A stretch of 64,000 bases of DNA from Mesorhizobium sp. Root157 (GTDB lineage Bacteria; Pseudomonadota; Alphaproteobacteria; Rhizobiales; Rhizobiaceae). Under the pieces are notes generated by a model. That model searched no databases. It was not told the DNA's origin and saw nothing but the letters and a program-made list of their open reading frames with translations. How positions within the stretch are numbered: the first letter of the stretch is position 1; each line of letters starts with the position of its first letter. Location of the stretch: positions 248,001-312,000 of the forward strand of contig NZ_LMGJ01000001.1 in the NCBI RefSeq assembly GCF_001427385.1. The letters run 5' to 3'. Positions 27,201 through 36,626 of this stretch are shown here, piece by piece. A program made the position numbers and the translations under genes.

Positions 27201-28642
27201 CGCCTGCCCTCCGGTCTTGCCACTGGCTCAACGCCCATGACATGGTTCCAATCGGTCCCGGCCGGAATATCCATCTGGAAGGCATGGAGAAGGGCCGAGG
27301 ATCGGAAATGGCAAAGCCCGGTCGCCCCGTAAGGCACAACCGCGCTCCCCACAGTCCTTGTCCCGCCATGCTTGTCAGAGGTGATCGCCTTGAGCGTGAA
27401 ATCCGTGCAATCGGTGTAGACGCGGGCTTGCTGGAGAAATGACCGTGAGCCGGGGTTGAGTTCAACGTCCGCCGTGGTCAGCGTGCAGGCCCTTGGAAGG
27501 CCGGTGAAAAAGCCAAGTTTGTTATCGGCATCGAAGGCCGCGAAGCGAAGTGCGCCTCCTGATAGAAGCGCGCTGTCCCAAGGAAGGTCCACGCTGTCCC
27601 AATCGGGATAAAGCGCCTCCATGCCGTCCCAGGTAATGCCCGGCGTGGCCATGATGCACATTTCCGACACGTTGTTGTCGGCGTAGCACCAGCGATCCAG
27701 TTGCCAGTTATAACCAAGCAGGAACTTGGTCCCGGTCACGTCCTGAGCCTGAAACCATGCAATCTTGCGAAATGGATCGGCAAAGCCACGCGTTTCCTTG
27801 AGATATAGGCTATCGGCAAGCTCCTGGAACCAGCCATCGACGCGCTCGGCCCCGATTGGACGCCCCTCCACGCCCATGAAGAAACCGTCCTGAGCGAGAT
27901 AGACGAAATTGCCCGGCCCGATGGGAACCACGGACAGGGGAGCAATGACGCCGCGCGACGGGTTCACAACCCGCGTGGTGAAGGAATAATCCCCGCCAGA
28001 TGTCAGGGCGACTTCGGTAAAGGCGGTCCGCTGGGAGATGATTGCCCCCCGCTCCCCGCCCTGAATGTTCATGATTTCCTCGCCGTCCGCGAAGTCCTGC
28101 AGGTCGCAGCCCCGTTGGCCTAGCGTCCAGAAACCGGCGTCACCTATCCCTGACAGCATGAAGCGGTTCGGGTAGCCCGCGATAAAGCCCAGCCCGACAT
28201 ATTCGCCCACTGTCGCCACGTAGCGCGACCATGGCGGCGATCCGGGCAGATCGGCAAAGGTCAGGCCCGCGTCTATATCGATGTACTGCTGCGGCCCGCC
28301 GAGATTGCACAGGATGAGCAATTGACCGAATTTCGTCGCGCTCCACCTATCCCCGACAGGCACGGCATAAGGAGCGGACGAGCCGGAAACGTCATTCCAC
28401 GAATAGTCCGTCCCGTCGAGTTCATAGATGGCTGTCTCGGTCGCAGCGAAGATCCGATATGATCCGTCCTGTTTGCGCACTGACCAGCCGCCAAGCGATT
28501 TCGCCGGCAATGCCTGCGTCAACGGGATCAGGTCGGGTAACGGCCCCCAGCCGTCCTTGACGGGCAGCGCATTGACCAGCCATGTAGAAGCATCGAGCGC
28601 GTATTTCGTGCGATCCGGCTCGAAATTGGCGAAGCGGATCAT
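27197..28642 (-). CDS. Tail hub / DNA stabilisation protein, P22 gp10-like
   Basis: 481 residues from the ATG at 28642 (MIRFANFEPDRTKYALDAST). The repeating beta-blade phrases (SYRIFAATETAIYELDG, TKFGQLLILCNLGGPQQYID, FVYLAQDGFFMGVEGRPIG) match the packaged-DNA stabilisation/hub proteins of P22-like podoviruses, which plug the portal and carry the tail spikes. Next to the adaptor gene, as expected. Confidence 0.75.
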   Translation of the reverse strand: MIRFANFEPDRTKYALDASTWLVNALPVKDGWGPLPDLIPLTQALPAKSLGGWSVRKQDGSYRIFAATETAIYELDGTDYSWNDVSGSSAPYAVPVGDRWSATKFGQLLILCNLGGPQQYIDIDAGLTFADLPGSPPWSRYVATVGEYVGLGFIAGYPNRFMLSGIGDAGFWTLGQRGCDLQDFADGEEIMNIQGGERGAIISQRTAFTEVALTSGGDYSFTTRVVNPSRGVIAPLSVVPIGPGNFVYLAQDGFFMGVEGRPIGAERVDGWFQELADSLYLKETRGFADPFRKIAWFQAQDVTGTKFLLGYNWQLDRWCYADNNVSEMCIMATPGITWDGMEALYPDWDSVDLPWDSALLSGGALRFAAFDADNKLGFFTGLPRACTLTTADVELNPGSRSFLQQARVYTDCTDFTLKAITSDKHGGTRTVGSAVVPYGATGLCHFRSSALLHAFQMDIPAGTDWNHVMGVEPVARPEGRR

Positions 28643-29277
28643 GCGTCGAGATACCAACGGTCAGAGCGATTGGCCGCGACAAGACCAGGATCGACGGTCA
28701 GAACACCGCGCTTTGATTGTGCAATAGTGCTGCGGATTGCCGGGATGGCCTCATCCAGAAGCCCTTTATGCCCCGCTGCGAAGGCCCCATCCTGCGTAAA
28801 CACACCGCCCCACATCAGCGAGGCCGCGAGATAGACGTCTGGATGATCCCTCAAAAGCGAGTTGGTCGCAACGCTGTCAGAGAGCGCGAACCGCTCCTGA
28901 TAGCGGAACCTGAAATTGTAGGCCTGATCGCAAGGCCGGTCGAAGGCGATAGTTGAACCATCGATAGACCAGATTGCAGGCATCCCCTCGCTGTCGATGT
29001 AGGGGAATGTGCCGTTTGCCCTCATGAGCAATGGCCGCTCGCCGCCTGTGTCAGCGATGAACATGGCAATGGGCTTGACCATCGCGATTGAGGAAATGTC
29101 GATGGTGCGGTCGGATGGAACGCCAACGAGCGCCGCATCGGTCTCGACCGGATTGAGTTCGCGGTTCAATCGCGCCTCAGCCAAGGAAATGAAATCGACC
29201 GCATTGCCCGACACATCGCCTCGGGCCATCCAGTCGGAAACGGCCTGCTGTAGATCGCTATAGCTTGCAATGGTCAT
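28639..29277 (-). CDS. Head-tail adaptor, P22 gp4/SU10-like
   Basis: 212 residues: a helical start (SYSDLQQAVSDWMARGDV, FISLAEARLNREL) then beta strands (IWSIDGSTIAFDRPCDQAYN, FRFRYQERFAL) and a helical end. This is the adaptor pattern of podoviruses; the protein lengthens the portal channel below the head. It lies between coat and hub genes. Confidence 0.75.
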   Translation of the reverse strand: MTIASYSDLQQAVSDWMARGDVSGNAVDFISLAEARLNRELNPVETDAALVGVPSDRTIDISSIAMVKPIAMFIADTGGERPLLMRANGTFPYIDSEGMPAIWSIDGSTIAFDRPCDQAYNFRFRYQERFALSDSVATNSLLRDHPDVYLAASLMWGGVFTQDGAFAAGHKGLLDEAIPAIRSTIAQSKRGVLTVDPGLVAANRSDRWYLDA

Positions 29278-29330
29278 TCAACCACTCCGCAAAAGGCGAA
29301 AGGGGCCAGCCCGAAGGCCAGCCCAGTTCG

Positions 29331-29573
29331 TTACGATGCGATCAGGCCTTTGGCCTTCAATTCGGCATCAACTGCGCGAATCCATGTCACAATCGCGTCG
29401 GCCTGCGTCTGCGAATACCCATAAGGCGTACTCGTGGTTGCCGCTGTAGCTGCGGGAGCGGTCGTGGCGGCCAGCTGGGCGCTTGGATCAGCACCGTAAA
29501 AGCCTACCTTGTCGTCGGACTGGCCGAGTACGACGCCATCAGCGCCGCCATCTGAGAGTTGTTTGACGCTCAT
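29331..29573 (-). CDS. Small head fibre/decoration-like protein
   Basis: 80 residues. The phrase SVKQLSDGGADGVVLGQSDD followed by KVGFYGA is typical of small head-associated proteins in many phages. Ala/Thr-rich linker, then a C-terminal helix. It lies between coat and adaptor genes. Confidence 0.65.
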   Translation of the reverse strand: MSVKQLSDGGADGVVLGQSDDKVGFYGADPSAQLAATTAPAATAATTSTPYGYSQTQADAIVTWIRAVDAELKAKGLIAS

Positions 29574-29586
29574 TTGAGTGTCCTTT

Positions 29587-30162
29587 CTATGTGAGATGTT
29601 TCCAGACTTTGAGTGCGCGGATATCCCTGACCTGACGGCCTGAAATTCCGAAACGCTCGGCGATGATGCGAGAGGGACCGGACGATGCCCGGATATCCCG
29701 AACTTGCTGCTCAGTCAGTTTGGCGCAGCCGTGGTCGGCGCCTCGGGAAACGCCGTAACGGTGGCGTTTCTTACTCATTTTGTCGTCCATGTTCATTTGC
29801 TGATCGCCCAGAAACAAATGCTCTGGACGAAAGCACCGAGGATTATCGCAGCGGTGGCAGACAAACATGCCCTCTGGAATTGGGCCGCGAAACGCCTCCC
29901 ATGAGGCACGGTGCACAAGTATCGGCGTGTCGCCGAGGTTGAGCCTGCCGTATCCCTTTGAGTCCGCGCTGCCGGTCCACTCCCAACAGGAGCCTGTATC
30001 GTCGCATCTCGCCATAAGCCTCTCGATTAGAGAGAGGCCGTGGTTTTGATGCTGCTTTACTTTGTTTGGGTCGCCGTTTTTCCGCCAGCGATTGTAGTGC
30101 ATGGCACACCAGCCGCGACCCAAAACCCGCTTTTCACAACCATCGATGATGCATTGAGACAT
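29587..30162 (-). CDS. HNH endonuclease next to the coat gene
   Basis: 191 residues. An N-terminal zinc-type knuckle (CIIDGCEKR, GWCAMHYNRW) leads to an HNH_3 core (VCHRCDNPRCFRPEHLFLGD near residues 103-122) and a C-terminal helix-turn-helix (IIAERFGISGRQVRDI). The domain set is that of homing endonucleases. It sits between coat and decoration genes, a favoured spot for such invaders. ATG 30162 is used; 30177 is also in frame. Confidence 0.82.
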   Translation of the reverse strand: MSQCIIDGCEKRVLGRGWCAMHYNRWRKNGDPNKVKQHQNHGLSLIERLMARCDDTGSCWEWTGSADSKGYGRLNLGDTPILVHRASWEAFRGPIPEGMFVCHRCDNPRCFRPEHLFLGDQQMNMDDKMSKKRHRYGVSRGADHGCAKLTEQQVRDIRASSGPSRIIAERFGISGRQVRDIRALKVWKHLT

Positions 30163-30227
30163 GAACGACCCCGCCAAAGTGATTTGGCTTTCACCTTATC
30201 ACTCTGGCGGCTAGTGCAAAAGCGAAA

Positions 30228-31475
30228 TTACGTTGAACCACTAATCCTGTGGGCCAATCTCGCATCTATGGTGCGCACTCCATACAAAACGTCCAGACGC
30301 CATGCGCTTTCATCATTCACGCCGTCGTAGACGGGAATGACGCGGACGCTGGTGCCCTTGTACGTCTGGCGGGACACGTCCACCGCGCCCGGAGGCGAGA
30401 TGAGCGGGACCGAGACAAGCGCGAAGGCGTTCCTGTGGAACATCAGGTTCTGGCGATAGCCAGTTCCGCCCGTCCCCACCTTCGTGATTGCCTTGCCGTC
30501 GGTCGGCGCGGCGCTGACGTTCTTGAACGCGCCGGTCGGGATGATGGGAGGCGAAATCTTGATCGCCGTATCAGTCGAGCCCGAGGCCGTCACGGTGTCC
30601 TCAAGAACCACGAACTGCTTCTTGAACGCCAAGGTCGCCTTGGTGACGGGATTGACGGCAAACACGTCCGCAATCTCCAGCACGTCGCCGGCCTTGAGGC
30701 TTGAAGCATCCCAGCCGTCCGTGGACAGGTACATGTATCCGGTGTCCTTGGTGGCTTCGTAGGTCGTGGACAGAACGCCCTGACCTGCCGGCGCGTCAGT
30801 CACCGCCGAAGCGGTGGCCGCTGCACCAACGGTGTGCGTCGGGACGTTCTGCGACATGTAAGTGTCAACGCCGCCGATCTCGCCAAGCGAACCCTTGCGA
30901 TACGCGCCCTTGGCCACATCCTGCATGTACAACGCAGTCTGAGAGCCGAGCAGGCCCCAATGGTCAGCCGGCGACAGGACCGCAACACGGCCATCGGTCG
31001 GATTGGCGTACTCGTCCATCCGCTCCGGGCCTTTTGCGAAATCGGCATAGGAGTTGATAGGAGGAGTTGGCGTACCCACCCAGGACGGAATGTCCTTGTA
31101 GAGCGCCATCAGGTCGGTATCGATCTGGTTGGCAAGCTGCACCATCGCCGGCTTGATGACACGCTCGGAAAGCTCGCCAATCTTCAAGGTCAAGTCCTGC
31201 GACGTGAACTTGAAATCGACGCCCTTGCGCTTGTCTACCGTGATGGTGGTCTTGCCTTCGACCACTTCCTGCACGTTCATGACGGCACCGTCGCGGACGG
31301 TGAAGTCGGTCGGCTTGCGGATCGAGATGGTTTCACCCACCTTGTAGCCGTTCACCTTCTTGTCGAACTCGTTTTCGTAGCCGCGAAAAACCTTCTTGGC
31401 CATCACGAGTTCATTGTCGAGGATCATCACCGCTTCCTTGGCGATGATGTCAGCAGTCAGCACAGTTTGTGCCAT
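30228..31475 (-). CDS. Major capsid protein, P22 coat-type
   Basis: 415 residues of the P22 gp5-like family. The start AQTVLTADIIAKEAVMILD, then KVNGYKVGETISIRKPTDF and IDTDLMALYKDIPSWVG, follow the family pattern; the end (DVSRQTYKGTSVRVIPVYDG) is equally typical. It forms the icosahedral shell. Directly upstream lies the scaffold gene. Confidence 0.88.
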   Translation of the reverse strand: MAQTVLTADIIAKEAVMILDNELVMAKKVFRGYENEFDKKVNGYKVGETISIRKPTDFTVRDGAVMNVQEVVEGKTTITVDKRKGVDFKFTSQDLTLKIGELSERVIKPAMVQLANQIDTDLMALYKDIPSWVGTPTPPINSYADFAKGPERMDEYANPTDGRVAVLSPADHWGLLGSQTALYMQDVAKGAYRKGSLGEIGGVDTYMSQNVPTHTVGAAATASAVTDAPAGQGVLSTTYEATKDTGYMYLSTDGWDASSLKAGDVLEIADVFAVNPVTKATLAFKKQFVVLEDTVTASGSTDTAIKISPPIIPTGAFKNVSAAPTDGKAITKVGTGGTGYRQNLMFHRNAFALVSVPLISPPGAVDVSRQTYKGTSVRVIPVYDGVNDESAWRLDVLYGVRTIDARLAHRISGST

Positions 31476-31551
31476 TGTAATGCTCCATCGGGCGGCTCAT
31501 GGCCGCGCTGGGACTGGACGTCATCCGACGTTCAATCAGGGGTTTAGTGGG

Positions 31552-32448
31552 TCAGACCCCGCGCCCTGCCTGTCTGGCAGCCGCGTATTCTTCCATCGAC
31601 ATTTCACCGAAGGACTTGCGGGCAGCCGGCGTCGAGCGGCCACCAACAGTCCTGAGCGGTTCTGTCGGCTTGGCTTGCGACGTGGGCTTGGGAGCCGGTT
31701 TGTTGAGGACCTGGGCACCGATCCGGGCGAGGTAGATCATCTCGTAAATCCGAGGGTCCATCGTGTTGCGCAGTTCGTCCTGCGTGATGCCCTTGGACGT
31801 GGCGAAATCGATCACCTGCTTGTCGGTATCGGGCGTCCAGCCCTTGAGATTGGCTTTCACGTGTTCGTGCGTTTCCTGCATGCGCTTGGCAATCGCTTGC
31901 TGCTCCTCGGCAATCGCTTGCTGCGCCTCGGCAGTACGCCGTCCTTCGTGCTGTTGGATTGAGGCCTCCAACTGGCCTTTCTGGTTGCGGAGATAATCGG
32001 CGTAGTTCCACACCTCATCCGCGCTGTACGGGTCGCTCAAGCGATGCTGCTGGTACGCGGACCAGTCATAATCCTTGAAGCGCTCCAGTTCCTTCGTCAC
32101 CACACGAAGGTCAGCCCGCGCGTCAAGATATTCCTCGCTGGCTTGGGCTTGCTGTTCGATGCGCTGAGCGCGTTCGTCCAGTTCCTTGCGTAGCGCGGAA
32201 GTTTCCTGCGTCTTGCGCGTGTAGTCGGCATGCATCAGCACACCGTCTTTCAGCCCTTTCGGGCCTTTCACCTTCTTCCCGTTCCAGTCGAATTCTTCGG
32301 AATCGTCATCCTCGGGTTGAAGCTCGTCCTCAACGTCCTGATCTTCATCAGGCTCATCGAGGTTTACAGGCTCATCAGCCTCCATTTCCGGTTCGATTGC
32401 AGGGATTTCCTGTTCTACTTCGGCAATAGATTCCTGTTCGCCGTCCAT
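31552..32448 (-). CDS. Scaffolding protein
   Basis: 298 residues from the ATG at 32448, which has CAGGAG 8 bases upstream; a GTG three codons earlier also fits. Very acidic N-terminus (EPDEDQDVEDELQPEDDDSE), a long charged coiled coil, and a basic C-terminal end. This is the plan of podovirus scaffolds, which guide coat assembly and then leave. The position before the coat gene agrees. Confidence 0.78.
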   Translation of the reverse strand: MDGEQESIAEVEQEIPAIEPEMEADEPVNLDEPDEDQDVEDELQPEDDDSEEFDWNGKKVKGPKGLKDGVLMHADYTRKTQETSALRKELDERAQRIEQQAQASEEYLDARADLRVVTKELERFKDYDWSAYQQHRLSDPYSADEVWNYADYLRNQKGQLEASIQQHEGRRTAEAQQAIAEEQQAIAKRMQETHEHVKANLKGWTPDTDKQVIDFATSKGITQDELRNTMDPRIYEMIYLARIGAQVLNKPAPKPTSQAKPTEPLRTVGGRSTPAARKSFGEMSMEEYAAARQAGRGV

Positions 32449-32508
32449 GTGGCGCACTCCTGTCGGTTGGTGCTGTTGAAATGCGCCGTTACGTGGCGCG
32501 ACCGTCCA

Positions 32509-33972
32509 TCAGGCTACGAGCAAGAGGAATTCGGCGTCTGCCTCGTCCTCTTCTTCGATCCTGCGAATGAGAGCCGCCCGCATTTCCTTGTGCAGGCGGC
32601 TGATGATGTCGTTCATGACGTTGGCAGGGAACGACACGGCCTCCTGCCGGACTTCCTGCCTGACGATTGCGAGCAATTCGCCCAGCTTCGGGGCGTCGTC
32701 TGCGATAATCTCGACAACACGCTTCTTCGCGCGCTTCAGGGCCGCTTTCTTCTCCCGCTCGATCTGCGAGAGCGTCTTGTGTGCCCATGTGGTTCCTACG
32801 CCACCGGATGATGTGACTTGCGTGGTCCGCCCACCAACAACCACCCCGCCGAAAAACTGGTTATCGTTGTCGTAAAGCTCTCCGACGAGTACTTGCGGCG
32901 CTTCAGGCTGAACGACAGTCCCGCCAAAGAACGTGTCCGGGTCGGTATAGAGCGACCCCGTAATCACATATGCGGTTGTGACCGTCCCGCCGTAGAATGT
33001 GTCTCCATCCGTAAAAAGCGAACCGTCAAGGGTGATGCTGGTCTGGACGTTGCCGCCGTAGAACGTCTGGCTGTTCGTAAACAGTGAGCCGACAAGTGTC
33101 TGAGGCGCGCCGGATTGGGCTACAGTTCCGCCGTAAAACCCATCAGGATCGGTGAACAGGCTGCCGGTCAGAGTGACAGCGCCGGGAACGACCGCGCCAC
33201 CATAGAAACTATTCGTATTCGTGAACAGCGAGCCGGAGAGCGTCACCGCCCCGCGTTGTACCGTTCCTCCGTAGAACGTGTTGGTGTTGGTAAACAGCGT
33301 TCCCGTAAGGGTCTGAGAGCCACCCCCGCCGCCCGCCACCTTAAAGGCGATGATCATGCCGGAGCGAGATTCGACCGAATAGGCCAAGGTCGCAAAGGTC
33401 GCAGTGGTTGAGTAGGCCGTCGAACCGTTGGCCGTTACAATCCTATAGGCCGTTCCAACCGCATCTGCCGGCGCTGCGGGGCTGCCGATCTTGTCGATGC
33501 CTGTAAAGCTGCTGTCCCAAGTATGACCGGGATCAGCCATTGCGCTGCCGGACAGGGATGCCCCGACCGTAGCGTGAAGCAGGCGCTCACCCGCTGACGG
33601 CGTCAGATTTGGTGTCGAGTAGCTGTTGGCTGCAGAATTGACGTTCTGGCCGGCGGAAATGTCGTAAGGGCTGGCCTCAAGCCCGGACCATTCCTCCAAT
33701 ATCCATGTTGATTTGGTGGCGCTCCCGATGGTGTATTGGAACGAGTTCGTTCCGTTCGATATCCGCCACCACTTATAGCCACCGTGGAATGACCCGCCTT
33801 CGCGAGCCATGCCGGTAGACTCCGTCCATCCGGTATTCGGCGTACCGTTGTAATCATCCGCCGCGATGGAAAGGATGACGGTGTTGCCGCTGGTCGGCGT
33901 GGTCGCAAACGTCGCCGTGGTCGTGGCTAGATTCGATGTGCCTTTCGCTGATTGGACAAGGGTTGCGGCCAT
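32509..33972 (-). CDS. Repeat-bearing surface protein (seven GSLFTN...FYGG repeats)
   Basis: 487 residues in three parts. Residues 1-215: a Ser/Thr-rich beta domain of the phage adhesin type (TSGNTVILSIAADDYNG). About 225-400: seven repeats of 20-25 residues with core G-S-L-[FY]-T-[ND]-x-[ND]-x-F-[YF]-G-G. About 405-487: a charged helical tail (KKAALKRAKKRVVEII). It lies between portal and scaffold, so it is likely a head- or fibre-borne decoration; not recognised as a known family. Confidence 0.6.
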   Translation of the reverse strand: MAATLVQSAKGTSNLATTTATFATTPTSGNTVILSIAADDYNGTPNTGWTESTGMAREGGSFHGGYKWWRISNGTNSFQYTIGSATKSTWILEEWSGLEASPYDISAGQNVNSAANSYSTPNLTPSAGERLLHATVGASLSGSAMADPGHTWDSSFTGIDKIGSPAAPADAVGTAYRIVTANGSTAYSTTATFATLAYSVESRSGMIIAFKVAGGGGGSQTLTGTLFTNTNTFYGGTVQRGAVTLSGSLFTNTNSFYGGAVVPGAVTLTGSLFTDPDGFYGGTVAQSGAPQTLVGSLFTNSQTFYGGNVQTSITLDGSLFTDGDTFYGGTVTTAYVITGSLYTDPDTFFGGTVVQPEAPQVLVGELYDNDNQFFGGVVVGGRTTQVTSSGGVGTTWAHKTLSQIEREKKAALKRAKKRVVEIIADDAPKLGELLAIVRQEVRQEAVSFPANVMNDIISRLHKEMRAALIRRIEEEDEADAEFLLLVA

Positions 33973-33975
33973 AGC

Positions 33976-34374
33976 TTAGAGCGCGAAGATGCCGCTCGCA
34001 TTAAACTGGAGCGTGATATCGCCGCCGTTGGGCGTGACTGGCAAATTCGTCCATCCAGTGTCGAGATAGGCTACCAATCGCGACGTGGCAGATGATCCGG
34101 TGTCGATATAGAAGATCAGCGCTTCTGCCGACGAGCCGGAAACGCCCGTATATGTCACATCAGCCGCGTCAAAGACGCCACCAGTGAAAGTCTTGCTGCC
34201 CAACGTGGCCGGAGTTCCAACAACGCCCGACACGCTCGAATAGAACTCATGCGCGGCTGAGTAGGTGTAGGTGCCGGTATCGACCAGCGCCACCTTGACC
34301 GTTCCACCTAGCGACGAGTTGGAAGTCGCCTGCATGACGGCTTCCTTCCATTTGGGGTAGATTGCGTTTGCCAT
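33976..34374 (-). CDS. Conserved phage protein between portal and surface protein genes
   Basis: 132 residues, beginning MANAIYPKWKEAVMQATSNS and with VKVALVDTGTYTYSAAHEFY, a phrase familiar from many phage genomes near head genes. Mainly beta structure. The function is not known; a minor head or decoration role is likely. It overlaps the portal stop by one base. Confidence 0.65.
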   Translation of the reverse strand: MANAIYPKWKEAVMQATSNSSLGGTVKVALVDTGTYTYSAAHEFYSSVSGVVGTPATLGSKTFTGGVFDAADVTYTGVSGSSAEALIFYIDTGSSATSRLVAYLDTGWTNLPVTPNGGDITLQFNASGIFAL

Positions 34375-36626
34375 TATTGCAGCACCTTTCTCGACCCTGC
34401 GGCCTTGCCGGTCGCGGGATCGCGGATGAGTTCGGTCGGAGCGGCGACGATGCGGGCGATCTGCTCAAGCTGGGCGTTGTTTGCCTCGCCCTGCTGGGCG
34501 ATCAGTTGACCCAACATGCCAAGGCCCTGCATGACCACTTCCGTGCCGCTCTTGACGACCTTCTGACCGTCCGGTCCTTCTTCCTCGACGCCCCCGTTTT
34601 CAAGCGCCTTGGCGTCATGGTTCATCCGCATTTCCATGACCTTGAGGTCATAGGCGTCCTGTAGCTTCTTCTCCTGCAAGGCCATGTCATCGTTATGCTT
34701 CTGGCGGGCCAGATTGGCCTGTTCCTCTGCCTTGGCGCGATCAACGGACTGATCGGCCTTCAACTGCTGGTTTTCCTGCATCACCTGCTCAAGCTGCTGC
34801 TTGCCCTGCTCAATCTGCTTTTGCAGTTCGGGCGGGACTTGCCCGGAACTCATCTGCTCCAGCTTTTCAGCAATATCGTCGGCGCCGGGCCAATCGAGGT
34901 TTTTCGCAAGCTCCGGCACAATGACAGGCGCGGCCTGCGGGAATGCCCTGAGCGCTTCCGTCATGGATGCGGCGGCTTCCTCCCGGCGCGTGGTGAAACT
35001 CGGTCCCGTCGTTACGGTGAGGTCGTATTTGCCTGCGGTCAGGTCGTGGAGCGCCGTGATGGGCTTCATGAGAGGATTGCCGTCCGGCCCTATCACTGGC
35101 TGTCCATCCGGCCCCGTTGCCGGCTCCTGCATGGGCTGGCCGGTCTTCGGGTCTTTCACCTCATAAGGCGCGTTGACCGTCTTGGCGTCCTGCGAACCGT
35201 CCTCGCCAATGACGCGCACAATGCGCTCTGCGTCATAGACGTGCGGGATCAGGTCGATCAGGATACGTCCCGTATGACGAATGGCGCGGGCCATGTTGTC
35301 AACGAAGTGGAAGGTGGAAATGTCTCCTTCCCGCTGGCGCGCATGGATCGCAACACCGCTGGTTTCGTTCGAGCGCGCGCCCAATGAGGCGTCGTACATG
35401 CCGACAATGGCCTTGATATCGTCCGAGGCGTTCAATGCCTCCTGCAAGGCTCCTGCGGCTGGGCCGGTGTCAAGCGGCTGGCGTTGAGGGGGCGTATTCC
35501 CCGCAGCCGCAACCGGATCATACTCAAGAAACGCATGGCTCTTGGTGTTGGCGGTCTGCCAGCGTTCCATATCGCTGTCAAAAGCCCCTTTTGGCCCGAT
35601 GAACGGCACCTTGGGAGCCAGCGCGATGAGTTCCGCACCCGTTGTGCGCCAGTAGTTGAACGTCCTCTGCGCATCCTTGGCGTTGTGTATCAGGGAGCGG
35701 AAATAGCGCTTGCCCTGCACGTCGAATTCATCGCCATAGACAGGAACGATGGGAATGTAGCGCCCCGGCCAATCCTTGCTTTCGAGGATTTCCGCGCCGG
35801 ACATGAAATGCTGCGTGACCTTGTGCGATTTGGTCTTGCGCTCACCATGAGGCTGCAACAGGCCCATTTCCAACTGCACGATCAGGTCGGGGTCAGTTTC
35901 AAGCTGTTCCTTGCTGAATATCTGCCCATCCTGCATGCGGACGATGGTGCGTTCGACTTCCTCACGCTTCCAGTATTCCGCGACCAGCACATCGTTCTCG
36001 ATGCGCCACGGCTCACCGGCAGCCTGCCATGTCGTGTCATCCCAATCGACCGTGGATTTCTCGCCCCACTGAGACTTGAACTGATCCTTGGTCAGCCGAT
36101 CAACAACGAATGCGGTGTTCCAGTCGGATGAATCGGCTTCGGTGGAATTCGGGTCGCCGTAGACCGAGAACGGGTTGATGACCCGCTTGATCTGGATATC
36201 CATGTCGAAGCTGTCATCGAAAGCGTAATCCAGCCCGACACGCCAATAGCCGAAGCCAGCAGTTACCGCGCATTCCACGCCGGTATCATAAGCAACGTCA
36301 GCCGATGAGGTATACTCGATGTTGCGGATCAGGCCGTTGAGGACTTCGGCAGTCTCTGGATCAGCGCCACTGTCGGCGGGGTGAACCTTGATCGCCGGCT
36401 TGTTCTGTCGTGCGTCGTTCACAACCTGGCGGATGAAGGCAGGCAGCTTGTTGATAGTGAGGCAGGGACGGCCCTCCTTCTCGCGCTGCTTCATGACCGC
36501 TTCCGGCCACTGCTCGCCGAGGCGTGCGAATTTAACGTCATCAATGGCAGTCTGGCGGTTGTGGTCGGAAGCGTCGGAAGCCTGTTCAAAGGCATCCTTG
36601 GCTTCTTTCAGAAGATCGTCAGCCAT
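34374..36626 (-). CDS. Portal protein, P22-like
   Basis: 750 residues from the ATG at 36626, coupled to terL by ATGA. The size and plan are those of P22 gp1: helical start (LKEAKDAFEQASDASDHNRQ), then EQWPEAVMKQREKEGRPCLT and NKLPAFIRQVVNDARQNKPA, typical of the family, a crown, and a C-terminal coiled coil (QQLEQVMQENQQLKADQS). It forms the ring through which DNA is packed and leaves. Confidence 0.88.
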   Translation of the reverse strand: MADDLLKEAKDAFEQASDASDHNRQTAIDDVKFARLGEQWPEAVMKQREKEGRPCLTINKLPAFIRQVVNDARQNKPAIKVHPADSGADPETAEVLNGLIRNIEYTSSADVAYDTGVECAVTAGFGYWRVGLDYAFDDSFDMDIQIKRVINPFSVYGDPNSTEADSSDWNTAFVVDRLTKDQFKSQWGEKSTVDWDDTTWQAAGEPWRIENDVLVAEYWKREEVERTIVRMQDGQIFSKEQLETDPDLIVQLEMGLLQPHGERKTKSHKVTQHFMSGAEILESKDWPGRYIPIVPVYGDEFDVQGKRYFRSLIHNAKDAQRTFNYWRTTGAELIALAPKVPFIGPKGAFDSDMERWQTANTKSHAFLEYDPVAAAGNTPPQRQPLDTGPAAGALQEALNASDDIKAIVGMYDASLGARSNETSGVAIHARQREGDISTFHFVDNMARAIRHTGRILIDLIPHVYDAERIVRVIGEDGSQDAKTVNAPYEVKDPKTGQPMQEPATGPDGQPVIGPDGNPLMKPITALHDLTAGKYDLTVTTGPSFTTRREEAAASMTEALRAFPQAAPVIVPELAKNLDWPGADDIAEKLEQMSSGQVPPELQKQIEQGKQQLEQVMQENQQLKADQSVDRAKAEEQANLARQKHNDDMALQEKKLQDAYDLKVMEMRMNHDAKALENGGVEEEGPDGQKVVKSGTEVVMQGLGMLGQLIAQQGEANNAQLEQIARIVAAPTELIRDPATGKAAGSRKVLQ

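Noticed and set aside
32830..33320. A short tandem DNA array, possibly CRISPR
   Set aside because: The repetition follows the protein-level FYGG repeat in one reading frame, with diverged bases and unequal unit lengths; there are no spacers or cas genes.
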